From positions 1 to 27,869 of the forward strand of contig CAYSAQ010000020.1 of the NCBI GenBank assembly GCA_964429235.1: a DNA stretch of 27,869 nucleotides. The letters run 5' to 3'. The DNA is from CAYSAQ01 sp964429235. GTDB taxonomy: Bacteria > Margulisbacteria > Riflemargulisbacteria > GWF2-35-9 > DYQY01. The position numbers and the translations under genes were made by a program. This document shows, one piece after another, positions 14,726 through 24,100 of this stretch. Each line of letters starts with the position of its first letter. The stretch's first letter is position 1. The notes below the pieces were generated by a model that did no database searches, was not told where the DNA came from, and worked only from the letters and a program-made list of their open reading frames with translations.

Positions 14726-15537
14726 AGCTTAAGCTTTACAAATAAATCCTTTAGGAACTGATTATTAATAGCATGGCTAGTCTTATAAGCGATGATTTTA
14801 GCCTGCACATCATATCCAGATGCATAAAAATCACCAAGAAGATCAAGTATCTTATGCCTTACCGACTCATTTTCATGTCTTGGATCATTAACAAATCCAT
14901 TAGAATCATATGCCAAACAATTATCCAAACTTGCACCCAGTGCTTTGCCAGCAGAATGCAATTTATCTATATCTTCTTTGTTACCGAACGTTCGGCAATT
15001 AAGGATATCGTTCTTAAAAGATGGTCGGCCATTAAATACAAAATTTTGGGCCTTAACTGGAACATTAGGAAAGTTAATAGTATAGTTCACGGATAGTTCG
15101 TCTGCAGGAAAAGCCATCAAAAAAATATCATTATCATAAAACTGAACAAATGGCTCCTCAAGAACAATAACTGGGCGCACTGTATCGGTTCTTACGACAC
15201 CTACCTCTTTTATCTGATTCCAATAAACAACGCCACTACCGTCAGCTATTGGCACTTCGTCTCCAGCTAGCTCAATCCGCAAATCTGTTATCTCTAATGC
15301 CCACAATACAGAAGACAAATGTTCTATTGTCCTTATCCAAACATCTCCCTTGTTAAGGTTTGTCCCTAAATAAATTGCATGAACATATTCCAAGGTTAAA
15401 GGAATCTCGGTTTTACTCTTTTGATGAAAAAAGACTATACCGCCTGTAGACTGAGGGACTAAATTAATTGTCACATTCTGACCAGAATGAATCCCTACAC
15501 TTTCTATAGTTACGGTGCTAGCTAAAGTTAATCCCAT
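14722..15537 (-). CDS. lpxC: UDP-3-O-acyl-N-acetylglucosamine deacetylase
   Basis: The committed zinc-dependent step of lipid A synthesis. At 271 residues it is a little shorter than the usual 300 or so. Catalytic features are intact: SVGIHSGQ near the N-terminus, TIEHL with base E72 and zinc ligand H73, NCRTFG, RHKILDLLGD with zinc ligands H228 and D232 and D236, and SHAINNQF with catalytic H255. It starts three bases after the stop of the YjbH-like barrel gene and is the last gene of the envelope operon; no Shine-Dalgarno is seen, so translation is probably coupled. Its 3' end meets the decayed region from the other strand. Confidence 0.96.
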   Translation of the reverse strand: MGLTLASTVTIESVGIHSGQNVTINLVPQSTGGIVFFHQKSKTEIPLTLEYVHAIYLGTNLNKGDVWIRTIEHLSSVLWALEITDLRIELAGDEVPIADGSGVVYWNQIKEVGVVRTDTVRPVIVLEEPFVQFYDNDIFLMAFPADELSVNYTINFPNVPVKAQNFVFNGRPSFKNDILNCRTFGNKEDIDKLHSAGKALGASLDNCLAYDSNGFVNDPRHENESVRHKILDLLGDFYASGYDVQAKIIAYKTSHAINNQFLKDLFVKLKL

Positions 15538-15540
15538 TAA

Positions 15541-16182
15541 TTAAAGAATTCCATCAAAAGAAAGACCTAGTGTAAACTTCGCTTCCTTTGACTCTAATAC
15601 ATCTTCAAGGTATCCATTAAGAGTAACATCTTCCATTAGTTTTACTCGAAGTCCGCCTGATAAACACCAAACATCTTCTGAGCCAATAATGTCTGCAACT
15701 ACTGTCATATGGTCACTCATAAACATTTCAAGACCAAACATAACATCAGCTTTTATTTTCACAGCATTCACATTCGTCTTAAACCCGAAATGACCTGCTA
15801 ATTTGTTTGGGAATGCTTTGCTAAGAACCATATAAAGCTCTGTCTGAGTATAAGAAGTAAGGCCAGTAACCCCAACTGCTAAACCAAGTGGATATTCACT
15901 ATTATCACTTAACATATAATACTTAAGGTTAATAAAAGAACCCTCATGCGTAGAATTTCCAATTACTCCAAGCTCAACACCATCGAATATTCCAAGGTTT
16001 GCAAAATAATAACTTATTTGATTATTTGATGAAGCAGATTGCCAGTTATATCCGACATCAAACTCTTTATACTTTACAGCAGAAGCTGCTGGCATATTCA
16101 CTAAACCATTAGTTCCTTTCATAGACGGAACAGCCCAACTAACAACTCCTAACATTAATGCAACTATAATTACTTTTTTCAT
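15541..16182 (-). CDS. Predicted outer-membrane beta-barrel protein, YjbH-like
   Basis: 213 residues from the chosen start. A clear signal peptide (MKKVIIVALMLGVVSWA, cleavage near VSWA-VPS) is followed by GTNGLVNMPAASAVKYKEFD, which matches the G.xGLxxxPxA opening of YjbH-type outer-membrane proteins, then alternating amphipathic strands (ELGVIG, FINLKYYML, AVGVTGL, GHFGFKTNV, ADVMFGLEMF, GGLRVKL, FTLGLSFD) that suggest a small barrel of roughly eight to ten strands. The start is set by AAAGGAG six bases upstream of this ATG; an upstream in-frame ATG overlaps lpxD and is not preferred. It lies one base after lpxD and directly before lpxC, so it is tied to lipid A and envelope assembly; its cargo is unknown. 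Confidence 0.7.
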   Translation of the reverse strand: MKKVIIVALMLGVVSWAVPSMKGTNGLVNMPAASAVKYKEFDVGYNWQSASSNNQISYYFANLGIFDGVELGVIGNSTHEGSFINLKYYMLSDNSEYPLGLAVGVTGLTSYTQTELYMVLSKAFPNKLAGHFGFKTNVNAVKIKADVMFGLEMFMSDHMTVVADIIGSEDVWCLSGGLRVKLMEDVTLNGYLEDVLESKEAKFTLGLSFDGIL

Positions 16183-16183
16183 T

Positions 16184-17179
16184 TTATTCTCCTTTTTTAT
16201 CTTTACCGCGTTCACTTATCTTTTTTTTGACCATTCTTCTTAACGTCATTTCTTCTCTTACCACTTCTTTATGTGGTCTTGCAGGAAATCCTCTAATCAT
16301 TTCTCCATCAGGGACATCCTTAGTGATACCTGTTCTAGCCATTGCTATTACATTACTGCCTGTTTTTAAATGGCCCACAGTCCCTACATCTCCAGCAAAC
16401 ATATTATATTCGCCGATTGTTGTACTTCCTGCAATTGCGCAAACAGCAGAAAGCAAACTATGCTTACCAATATAAGAATTATGTCCTATTTGCACTAAGT
16501 TATCTAGTTTAACACCATCGCAAATCACAGTATCAAGGAGACATCCTCTATCAACACAAGTATTTGCACCTATCTCAACGTTATTGCCGATAATTACCTT
16601 ACCCAATTGTGGAACTTTATCCCATTCGTTATCTTTATTACGCTCAAAGCCAAATCCATCAGCACCAACAACTACTCCTGAATGAAAAATACAATTCTCG
16701 CCAATTTCTATATTGTGATAGATTGAAACATTAGAAAAAAGCACAGTACCTTTACCAATTACAGAATCTTTCCCAACACTTACCCCGGAATATAAACGAA
16801 CACCATCGCCAATAACGACACCTGCATCTACTTTCACAAAAGAATCGATAAAAACATTTTCACCAATAGTCGTTGCATTATCAATATCTGCAAACTTTGA
16901 TACTCCAGCTCTTGTGTCTTTTTTATCGAACAGTTCTACTGTTTTAGCAAAAACAGCCCTTGGATTATCTACTTTAATCATTGCTCCTGCTATTATTCCC
17001 TCTTCAGCTGCAACAATAGCTCCTGCTTTTGAATTTTTAGCCTTCTCAAGGTGCTTCTTGTCTAATAGGATGGTTAAGTCTTGTCTCTGCGCGACCTCTA
17101 AGCTTCTAATAGTAACTACTTCCATATCTTCACCAATAAGGTGACCGTTTATTGCTTTTGCGATTTCTGATAATTTCAT
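16184..17179 (-). CDS. lpxD: UDP-3-O-acylglucosamine N-acyltransferase
   Basis: 331 residues, normal LpxD length. It adds the N-linked acyl chain to UDP-3-O-acylglucosamine in lipid A synthesis. Residues 1-95 form the uridine-binding N-terminal domain (LSEIAKAINGHLIGE...); from about 100 to 285 run left-handed beta-helix hexapeptide repeats (IGENVFIDSFVKVDAGVVIG and following); HSGVVVGADGFGFERN contains the conserved substrate loop; the NLVQIGHNSYIGKHSLL segment holds the catalytic His (equivalent to E. coli His239); a C-terminal helix (HKEVVREEMTLRRMVKKK) follows. Its ATG overlaps the ompH stop codon (ATGA), a classic coupling. Confidence 0.96.
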   Translation of the reverse strand: MKLSEIAKAINGHLIGEDMEVVTIRSLEVAQRQDLTILLDKKHLEKAKNSKAGAIVAAEEGIIAGAMIKVDNPRAVFAKTVELFDKKDTRAGVSKFADIDNATTIGENVFIDSFVKVDAGVVIGDGVRLYSGVSVGKDSVIGKGTVLFSNVSIYHNIEIGENCIFHSGVVVGADGFGFERNKDNEWDKVPQLGKVIIGNNVEIGANTCVDRGCLLDTVICDGVKLDNLVQIGHNSYIGKHSLLSAVCAIAGSTTIGEYNMFAGDVGTVGHLKTGSNVIAMARTGITKDVPDGEMIRGFPARPHKEVVREEMTLRRMVKKKISERGKDKKGE

Positions 17180-17622
17180 TCTAATTCACTGTTAAGCTTT
17201 GCAATAACCAAACTCGTCATATCAATTCCGCCAACAAACACTGCTTTGTTATCTAAAACCACATCTACTCGCAACTGATCTGCCACTTTTTTTGTAGCTG
17301 CCATAATGTCAGACTCAATTTCTGTCGACAATACATTATTCAAATCTAAAAGCTCTTGTTTCTTCGGAATTATATCTTTTTCTAGTTGTTGCCTAACAGC
17401 AAGAATTTCTTCTTGTGTGCTAGTTGATGTGATCTGAGCCTCATACTCTTTTTGTTTTATTAAAAAATAATCTTGAATTTCTACTTGTTTTTGAGCAAGG
17501 TCAGCTTGTGCTGTAATTGCTTTATTATAAGATTGAATTACTTGCTGAGAATCTATCACTCCAATAGTCTCGCAATATCCTAATGCAGCAAGAAAAACTA
17601 TTAATACAAGAAACTTCTTCAT
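17176..17622 (-). CDS. ompH: OmpH/Skp-family periplasmic chaperone
   Basis: 148 residues from the ATG at 17622, chosen because AAGGAG lies five bases upstream; a GTG two codons earlier would overlap that site. Signal peptide MKKFLVLIVFLAALGYC, then IGVIDSQQVIQSYNKA, a long coiled coil (about 35-110) that forms the tentacles of the trimer, and the closing strand segment VDVVLDNKAVFVGGIDMTSLVIAKLN, which is the most diagnostic part of the family. Skp holds unfolded outer-membrane proteins for BamA. The order bamA-ompH-lpxD is the same as in E. coli and many diderms. It ends in TGA. Confidence 0.93.
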   Translation of the reverse strand: MKKFLVLIVFLAALGYCETIGVIDSQQVIQSYNKAITAQADLAQKQVEIQDYFLIKQKEYEAQITSTSTQEEILAVRQQLEKDIIPKKQELLDLNNVLSTEIESDIMAATKKVADQLRVDVVLDNKAVFVGGIDMTSLVIAKLNSELE

Positions 17623-17635
17623 AACCACTCCTTAT

Positions 17636-19366
17636 TTAGAATGAATTCTCTATATTAAAGTGTACCACCATTTGTCCACTTTGTTTAAGGTCATAGGACT
17701 CAAAACCACCATAGTCGTTACCATCGCCCCATGCAAAATCAAATCTTAATGGGCCAAGCGGAGTTGCTACTCTAAATCCTAAACCATAACCATAACGAAC
17801 TCCTGGAGCTCCTGGTGTAACAGCAGAATTAACCTTACATTCAGAAAAACCTTTTCCTATTTTACCCATATCAAAGAAGCCATAAATATTCATAGTCTCA
17901 TTAATTTTGTATCTAAGCTCTGTCGTTCCCATTATTCTAGCTCCACCAACACCAAAAGGAGTTCCATCTTCGAATCCCCTTACTGTAGTTGAGCCACCTG
18001 CAAAATATCTTTCCGTATCAAAAATTGTTCCTAATGAAGCGTCTGCTTGTGCTTTAAATCCTAATGCTAAATTCTCTCCAACAGGAAAATATTTATTTGC
18101 CTGGACCCTTGCCTTTATATACTCGATACTGCCACCAAGCACCTTCAAAGAAGTATCTACTCTAGTTGAAATATACTCTCCTGTAGATGGATTGAAACGA
18201 TTGTCTCTTGTGTCATAACTCATTCCAGCACCAATACTTCTTACACTATAAGAATCTACTGAAACACCAGTTCCGGGATCTGAAATAGGTTCATATGGTC
18301 GAATGTTATTCACACGGAGATTTCCAAAAGCACTTACTGTCTTTGTAAATTTTTTACCAAGCGTCCACTCTCCTCCAGAATTATAAGCATCTAGACCTTG
18401 CCCTTCATCAATCTGGCCATCTGTATGCCACATTCGATAGGTAGTCCATGCTCTGTCTCCAAACACATCTGGGAAAAACCATGGGTTATGGTATTTTAAT
18501 TCATAATTTGTCTGTTTTTCGCCCCACTGACCTTTAAGCGCTAAGTTATATCCTTCTCCTAAAAAATTAACAAACTCTAATTGCAAAAACCCAAAGAATC
18601 CAGATGTGGAACCAATCCCTCCACCGAACTGGAAAGATCCTGATCTTTTTTCTTTAACATTCACTACTGCAATGACTTTCTCTGGATCAATACCTGCAAC
18701 AGGAGGTTCAATATTTATATTATCAATGAACCCTGTATTAAAGATTGTTCTCATGTCTTCTTTTAAGGTATTAATATTAAATGCCTGGCCTAATTGTGTG
18801 TCCATCTCACGAGTTATTACGAAGTCCTGTGTATATGTAAGACCTTTAATGAAAATGTCTTCTATTATTCCCTCGTTAATCACAAAAACCAACACATCGT
18901 CAGATTCTGGCTCTATAACTTGTTTTATATTCATCAGAACATAGCCTCTATCGTGGTAATACGATGTAATTACTCTTATATCATGTCGTAAGCTACTGTA
19001 ATCAAGTATGCGGTTTTCCTTACATTCCATGCTTGCAATAAGTTCTTCTGAAGAAAAGGAATGTAATCCAATAAACTGAATAGAGGTAACCGTTGGATTC
19101 TCCGAAACAGTAAATACTATATCCAAACTACCGTCATCTAAATAAACTGGCTCTGCTGTGATATCGTCTTTAAAAGCGCCATGCTCATAAATTCTACTAA
19201 TATCATCAATAATATTATCTGTAACAAACTCTGTTCCAGGCTGACACTTTAGTGAACTCAAAATATCTGAGCTACTAATAGTACTGTTTCCATTGATAAA
19301 GACCTGATTAATATTTGCTGAAAAAGCAAAACTGAAAAATAATAAGAATAATCCCCTTTTAAACAT
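17636..19366 (-). CDS. bamA: Outer-membrane protein assembly factor BamA (short, three POTRA domains)
   Basis: 576 residues from the ATG at 19366; a GTG two codons upstream lies in the GAGAGGG site that serves this ATG. Signal peptide to FSA (about 17), three POTRA domains (about 18-92, 93-166 and 167-247), then a 16-stranded Omp85 barrel (about 250-576) with the lid-lock motif VRGFEDG at about residue 461 and a C-terminal Phe (beta signal). BamA inserts barrel proteins into the outer membrane. E. coli BamA has five POTRAs and about 810 residues, so this form is short. Assignment as BamA rather than TamA rests on its link to ompH and lpxD and on the canonical VRGF. Confidence 0.9.
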   Translation of the reverse strand: MFKRGLFLLFFSFAFSANINQVFINGNSTISSSDILSSLKCQPGTEFVTDNIIDDISRIYEHGAFKDDITAEPVYLDDGSLDIVFTVSENPTVTSIQFIGLHSFSSEELIASMECKENRILDYSSLRHDIRVITSYYHDRGYVLMNIKQVIEPESDDVLVFVINEGIIEDIFIKGLTYTQDFVITREMDTQLGQAFNINTLKEDMRTIFNTGFIDNINIEPPVAGIDPEKVIAVVNVKEKRSGSFQFGGGIGSTSGFFGFLQLEFVNFLGEGYNLALKGQWGEKQTNYELKYHNPWFFPDVFGDRAWTTYRMWHTDGQIDEGQGLDAYNSGGEWTLGKKFTKTVSAFGNLRVNNIRPYEPISDPGTGVSVDSYSVRSIGAGMSYDTRDNRFNPSTGEYISTRVDTSLKVLGGSIEYIKARVQANKYFPVGENLALGFKAQADASLGTIFDTERYFAGGSTTVRGFEDGTPFGVGGARIMGTTELRYKINETMNIYGFFDMGKIGKGFSECKVNSAVTPGAPGVRYGYGLGFRVATPLGPLRFDFAWGDGNDYGGFESYDLKQSGQMVVHFNIENSF

Positions 19367-19395
19367 AAGCACCCTCTCTTAAAAAAACTTACGCT

Positions 19396-19404
19396 ATTTT
19401 AGCA
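19396..19404 (-). promoter_or_regulatory. Extended -10 promoter before bamA
   Basis: Minus-strand TGCTAAAAT between the two Omp85 genes. Start of RNA would be near 19389, giving a short leader with GAGAGGG before the bamA ATG. It lets bamA-ompH-lpxD-barrel-lpxC be expressed independently of tamB and the second Omp85 gene. Confidence 0.5.
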
Positions 19405-19428
19405 TAAACCATGTGCAGGGGAAACAAA

Positions 19429-21165
19429 TTAGAACAACTGACCAAGTCCAAAATGAAGAATATATCCCTCTTCATCACTATACCCAAGATCTAGTCTAAT
19501 GGGCACTAATGGCGTGAAAAGTCTAAGCCCTACTCCGCCGCCCCATTTATAGTTGCGAGGATGCATTGAGGTATTTGTTGCATATCCAACATCTGTAAAA
19601 ACAGCAAACTGTAACCAATCCAGTAAAAGAACTCTATACTCGAGGTTACCTAAAACTTTCTTTTTCCCTGATATAGTTGATGAAGATGATGCATATGAAT
19701 CAGGATAACCTCTTAAAGAATAGCTACCTCCCACATTAAAAATATCCTGCTCAAACAACAAAATAGTATTATCATCAGAATCCAGAAATCCTGCTTCAAA
19801 ATTTGCACCAATAACGCTTCCAGGAAATATCTCATGAAAAATTGAATATCTTACTTCATACTTGGAATACGTGATGCCTCCCAATGAAACCAAACCAAAG
19901 AAATCATTCCCTTTCTCTATCTCAATTGCTGTTCTTGTTCCTTTTGTAGGATGATTTAATCCCTTAATAGTATTCTGAATGAAGGCCATTCTAATTGCAT
20001 TTGTTGTATAAGGAACATAAGTAGCTGTGGTATCTTCCACTTGCTCATTAGAGTAACCAACTAACAATCTTTTATCATCAAAAAATAATGGTTGAAGGTT
20101 TGCTTCCCAACCATTTCTTCGTACAGATACAGATGTACTTGTTCCTAGTACGTTCTCTTTATTAACCTGATGCCATAGCAATAAATTAAACGGTGTTTTC
20201 ATTCCAAAAGGCCATGGCTCATTGTAGGTGAAATAATAGTTGTAATCCTCTAAAATACCTCTTACTAATGTCTGTGCCTTCAGATATATTCCATCACCTT
20301 GGTTCCTGAAATTTGGGAATCTCACCCCAAAAGTTAGGCTATATAAATCATTAGGAAGCTGTTCAAGACCAATCTGCAAATTGTTAATCTTCCGTTCTGT
20401 TAAATCATAAACAACATCTATCTTCCCTGGATAATCTGGCGAAGGAAGTACTTTTGGAACTCCTACTTTAGAAAAATAACCTAGCTTCATTACCGCTAAT
20501 CGGTCTTCTCTTAAGGCGTTCATGTTAAGGACTTTCCCTGGATGCAATAACATCTCTCTATATACGAGCTGCCTATTAATATCCTCTACGCCGTTTAAAA
20601 ATATTTCAGAGATTTCTCCTTCTTCTACATTATAAATAAGTGTTGAATACTCATCTACAAAAAACACATTAGATACTTTTGCCAGGACATACCCGTTATC
20701 CTTATATTTCTGCTCTATTATCGCCACATCTTTCTTAATGAAAGAATAATCTACAAATTCGCCCGTTTTATTGTTTAAGCTTACGACAATCGATTCTTCA
20801 TCTAGCACCGTAACATTGCTAAGCTGTATTTTTTCAATCTTCGCATTCAAAACCAGCTCAAGATAAATATTAATCTCTTTATAAGCTGTCGTTCGTATCT
20901 TTACGCTTACATCTTTTACTAATCCACTTTTCATAAGATTAGAGATATCACTAATCAAATAATCATAATAAAAACGTTCGTCTTTTTTCAGAAACTGAAC
21001 ACGACTAGATATTTCCGCATCTACTTCTTTATCCCCAGCACTAAATGTTACATTATTTATCAAATAATGGTTATACACAGAAGGGTTCTCTGGGAAAACA
21101 GTAATCGCTTGTACACAAGCTACGACTATAAAGATAAAAATTGTTTTAAAAAATAAAGTTCGCAT
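19429..21165 (-). CDS. Second Omp85 protein, probable TamA-like partner of TamB
   Basis: 578 residues. Signal peptide (about 1-20), three POTRA domains (about 33-108, 109-185 and 186-265) and a barrel (about 268-578) with SLRGYPD at about residue 485 as the VRGF-equivalent and a terminal Phe. It shares its domain plan with the neighbouring bamA but has a diverged lid-lock motif. TamA has three POTRAs and about 577 residues in E. coli, and this gene overlaps the end of tamB by 20 bases on the same strand, so translation is probably coupled. I infer a TamA-like role in TamB-dependent envelope transport or barrel assembly. It could instead be a second BamA paralogue. Confidence 0.85.
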   Translation of the reverse strand: MRTLFFKTIFIFIVVACVQAITVFPENPSVYNHYLINNVTFSAGDKEVDAEISSRVQFLKKDERFYYDYLISDISNLMKSGLVKDVSVKIRTTAYKEINIYLELVLNAKIEKIQLSNVTVLDEESIVVSLNNKTGEFVDYSFIKKDVAIIEQKYKDNGYVLAKVSNVFFVDEYSTLIYNVEEGEISEIFLNGVEDINRQLVYREMLLHPGKVLNMNALREDRLAVMKLGYFSKVGVPKVLPSPDYPGKIDVVYDLTERKINNLQIGLEQLPNDLYSLTFGVRFPNFRNQGDGIYLKAQTLVRGILEDYNYYFTYNEPWPFGMKTPFNLLLWHQVNKENVLGTSTSVSVRRNGWEANLQPLFFDDKRLLVGYSNEQVEDTTATYVPYTTNAIRMAFIQNTIKGLNHPTKGTRTAIEIEKGNDFFGLVSLGGITYSKYEVRYSIFHEIFPGSVIGANFEAGFLDSDDNTILLFEQDIFNVGGSYSLRGYPDSYASSSSTISGKKKVLGNLEYRVLLLDWLQFAVFTDVGYATNTSMHPRNYKWGGGVGLRLFTPLVPIRLDLGYSDEEGYILHFGLGQLF

Positions 21166-24100
21166 TTAATGAAAAGGCTCCATACATAGTATCAATATCA
21201 TTCAAATTATAGTTGCCATAGTTCAAACTGAGGAAATCATTTAAGAACCATACCAATTCATACTGCGTCATGTCCAGCAATGGTTTGGTTGGATCTTGGC
21301 TAATACCTGTTTTTACTTTTACAAAAAACTTACGAACGAACAAATCTTTAACGTACTCAACAGAAACAGTATTATCATCTTCTTCATACACACGATTATC
21401 ACGTTGAAATACTTGCATAGCGTTTACCAGTTCTCCCCCTAAATCATGTTCAATATTTACATCATAGAGGCCCATATTACGAGCTATTTCCTGTTCAAAC
21501 GGCCTTAACTGTTGATCAATCCATATGTTTATCTGTGAAGCAGAATACTCTCTTAGCATCTCGTTTGCTTCTTCATTATCAGCTATTCCCTGCGCTAAGA
21601 TAGATCGATAAAAATCAGGTCTAAAAACTGCTGGCACTAAATATGAGATAACTGTATCTACTTGTTCTGCTGACATATTATTTAAGTAAATACGCTCTTC
21701 TGCCAGCTCATATCCAGTTGCTATTTTCTTGTAATGCTCAATAGAAAAAGAATCCATTTGGTTAATCGGCCCTTCAACAAATATCACAAACAGATGATCT
21801 TCATATTTTGTAACAACATTAGAAGATAACCCTATGTTCTCTGTTACTCGAACCGATTTCTGTATCTCACTATATGTTTTAAGACTAAAGTAAGGTGTTG
21901 CCTTTCTTCTAGCTGGAAACACTGGATGAGGATCCATTTTCACATCAACATAATTATCTTCAATCTCTGTTGAACCTGCTCCGAATATTTCCCTTTGCTT
22001 CTGTTTATCCATGATATCAAAAACCTTGTTCATAAAAATGATTCTTCCATCATTAAGATTGAACCTACCCTCGGCGTCAATTGTATTAAGTGAGCCCTCT
22101 ACCTTTAACCACTCAGGCATCTCATCCAATAAAATATTTATATTTGTTAACCACCTATTCAGGTCTTCTTCACTACTTTTTTGAATAATCTGTATATTTC
22201 TACCCAATGTCATATCCAAGTCTAGAAGCAATGGTGGTTTAATTATTCCCAACCCAGAACCACTACCTCCAAGACCAACTTTCAGCTGATAAACACCACT
22301 TTTTACAAATACTTTTGCCTTAAGCTTTGGACCTTTTTCTTGTTCTGTCAGAACCTCAGCTATCTTCTCTTGAACCAGCTCTTTCCTTAATGGAACTACA
22401 TAGTCTCCAACAAAACTAATATCAAATAGTTTAGCTTCTCCCTTAAATATATCCTTAACATCAAGCCACATAGTTATTGGCTTAAAATCTAAACCAAAAT
22501 CAAAAACAACTCCTGCATAATCTTCTAAAAATCCCTGAAAACCTATCTCTCCATTCACAACAAACTCATTCAACTTGCCCTGAGTATCCAAACCTTGCCA
22601 CTGCATCAACATATCCGGAGGCAATACTATTCGGCTATCTTTAATCTCAATATCTGCCGAAGCTATCCGAATAGGTGTTCTCAACATAAAAGATGGCACA
22701 AAAACCAATTCAAAATTACGCAGACTAGCCTCTTCTGCATTTATATTAGGGTTAATAAAGGGGCCTGTAATATGGAACAACAACGTACCATCATTACTCA
22801 TCTTAGCTAGCGTCTGGTTAAAAACTGTCAGCACATCGATATCGTTTTTATTTAAGAACAAATACAAATCTAATGCTTCCTTGTTTGGCTTGTCCTTAAA
22901 AGCATCCTTGAGGCTTATTTTCCCTTTTAGCAAGTCGCTTGTCTTATGGCCATCTATCTTTACGAAAAAGTTAACGATGTCCACACTTTCAGCTTCTGGA
23001 AAGTATTTGGCAAAAAGATTCATCTCTTGGAAAGACTTATTCATCACTCTAGCTTTTTCAGCCTTCACTGAAATATCAAAGTGATCATCCTGTAAATCTG
23101 AAAGGAAATGCATTTTCTTTACACTAAAGAATTGATAACGACCATCTTCTAGTATTAAATCGCTAAATATTCTTAAATCTTTCTTATAAGAAAGATGCAA
23201 CTCTCCTTCTAAAACTCCATAAACACCCGGAAGCATTCCTAGGTCTTCCTGCTCGTCTAAAACCTGAAGTGAGTCTAAGACATCTGCAACATTATCGCCT
23301 CTTAGTGCATATAGGCTTCTAACCTGACGCTTTAGCAATGCGTTATATTTATCAAACATACTCGTGTTTGCTTTTGCTTCTTTCTTAATCAGATCTCTTT
23401 TGTTCCGCCAGTTAATTTGGATGCTGTTATAAAGATCAAAGATATTCTCTAGCTCACCTTTTATAATCTTCACATTCAAATCAAATGGGTTTATTCCAGA
23501 CTTTATTTTTTGCAAATGAACACTACCATCTACAATATAACTATCCTTGAAATGTTCTAGCTCAACTCCATCTAAAGTTATCTTTTCTTTATCTAACAAG
23601 AAATGGCCTTTAGCATCTGGCAAAAAAACTCCGTTATAAACTACGCCTGCAAGCTTTCCAGCTAAATCAAAAGCAATTCGTCCTTTCTTGCGAGCAAACA
23701 AGCCACTAACATTATAGGCATCTCCCCTTACTCCTGCAGGGAACATTACCCATCCTTTGCTACTAGCATTACCAGTACTAATGTTAAGCGCTAAATCCAT
23801 TGTTGATCTATATTGTCCCGCAAACTCAATAGCTGTTTCATTATTAACAAATAAGGCATCTTTTGCTTTTGCCAAATTATTCTTTAACGAGATAATCCCC
23901 TCAAATAAATCTATGTTCTGCGAAGCTATGTTTGCAGAAACTAAATACACGTTTCCCGTAACGCCATAACTCTTTAGAAACAATCTATTCTTGTCTGGAA
24001 ATAATGTTACGTCACAACTAATAGTTCCTTCATAATCCAGCTTTACTGGCTTAACAAAGTTTTTCGCTACATCCAAATCGATATTCTTTGCTTTTATCTT

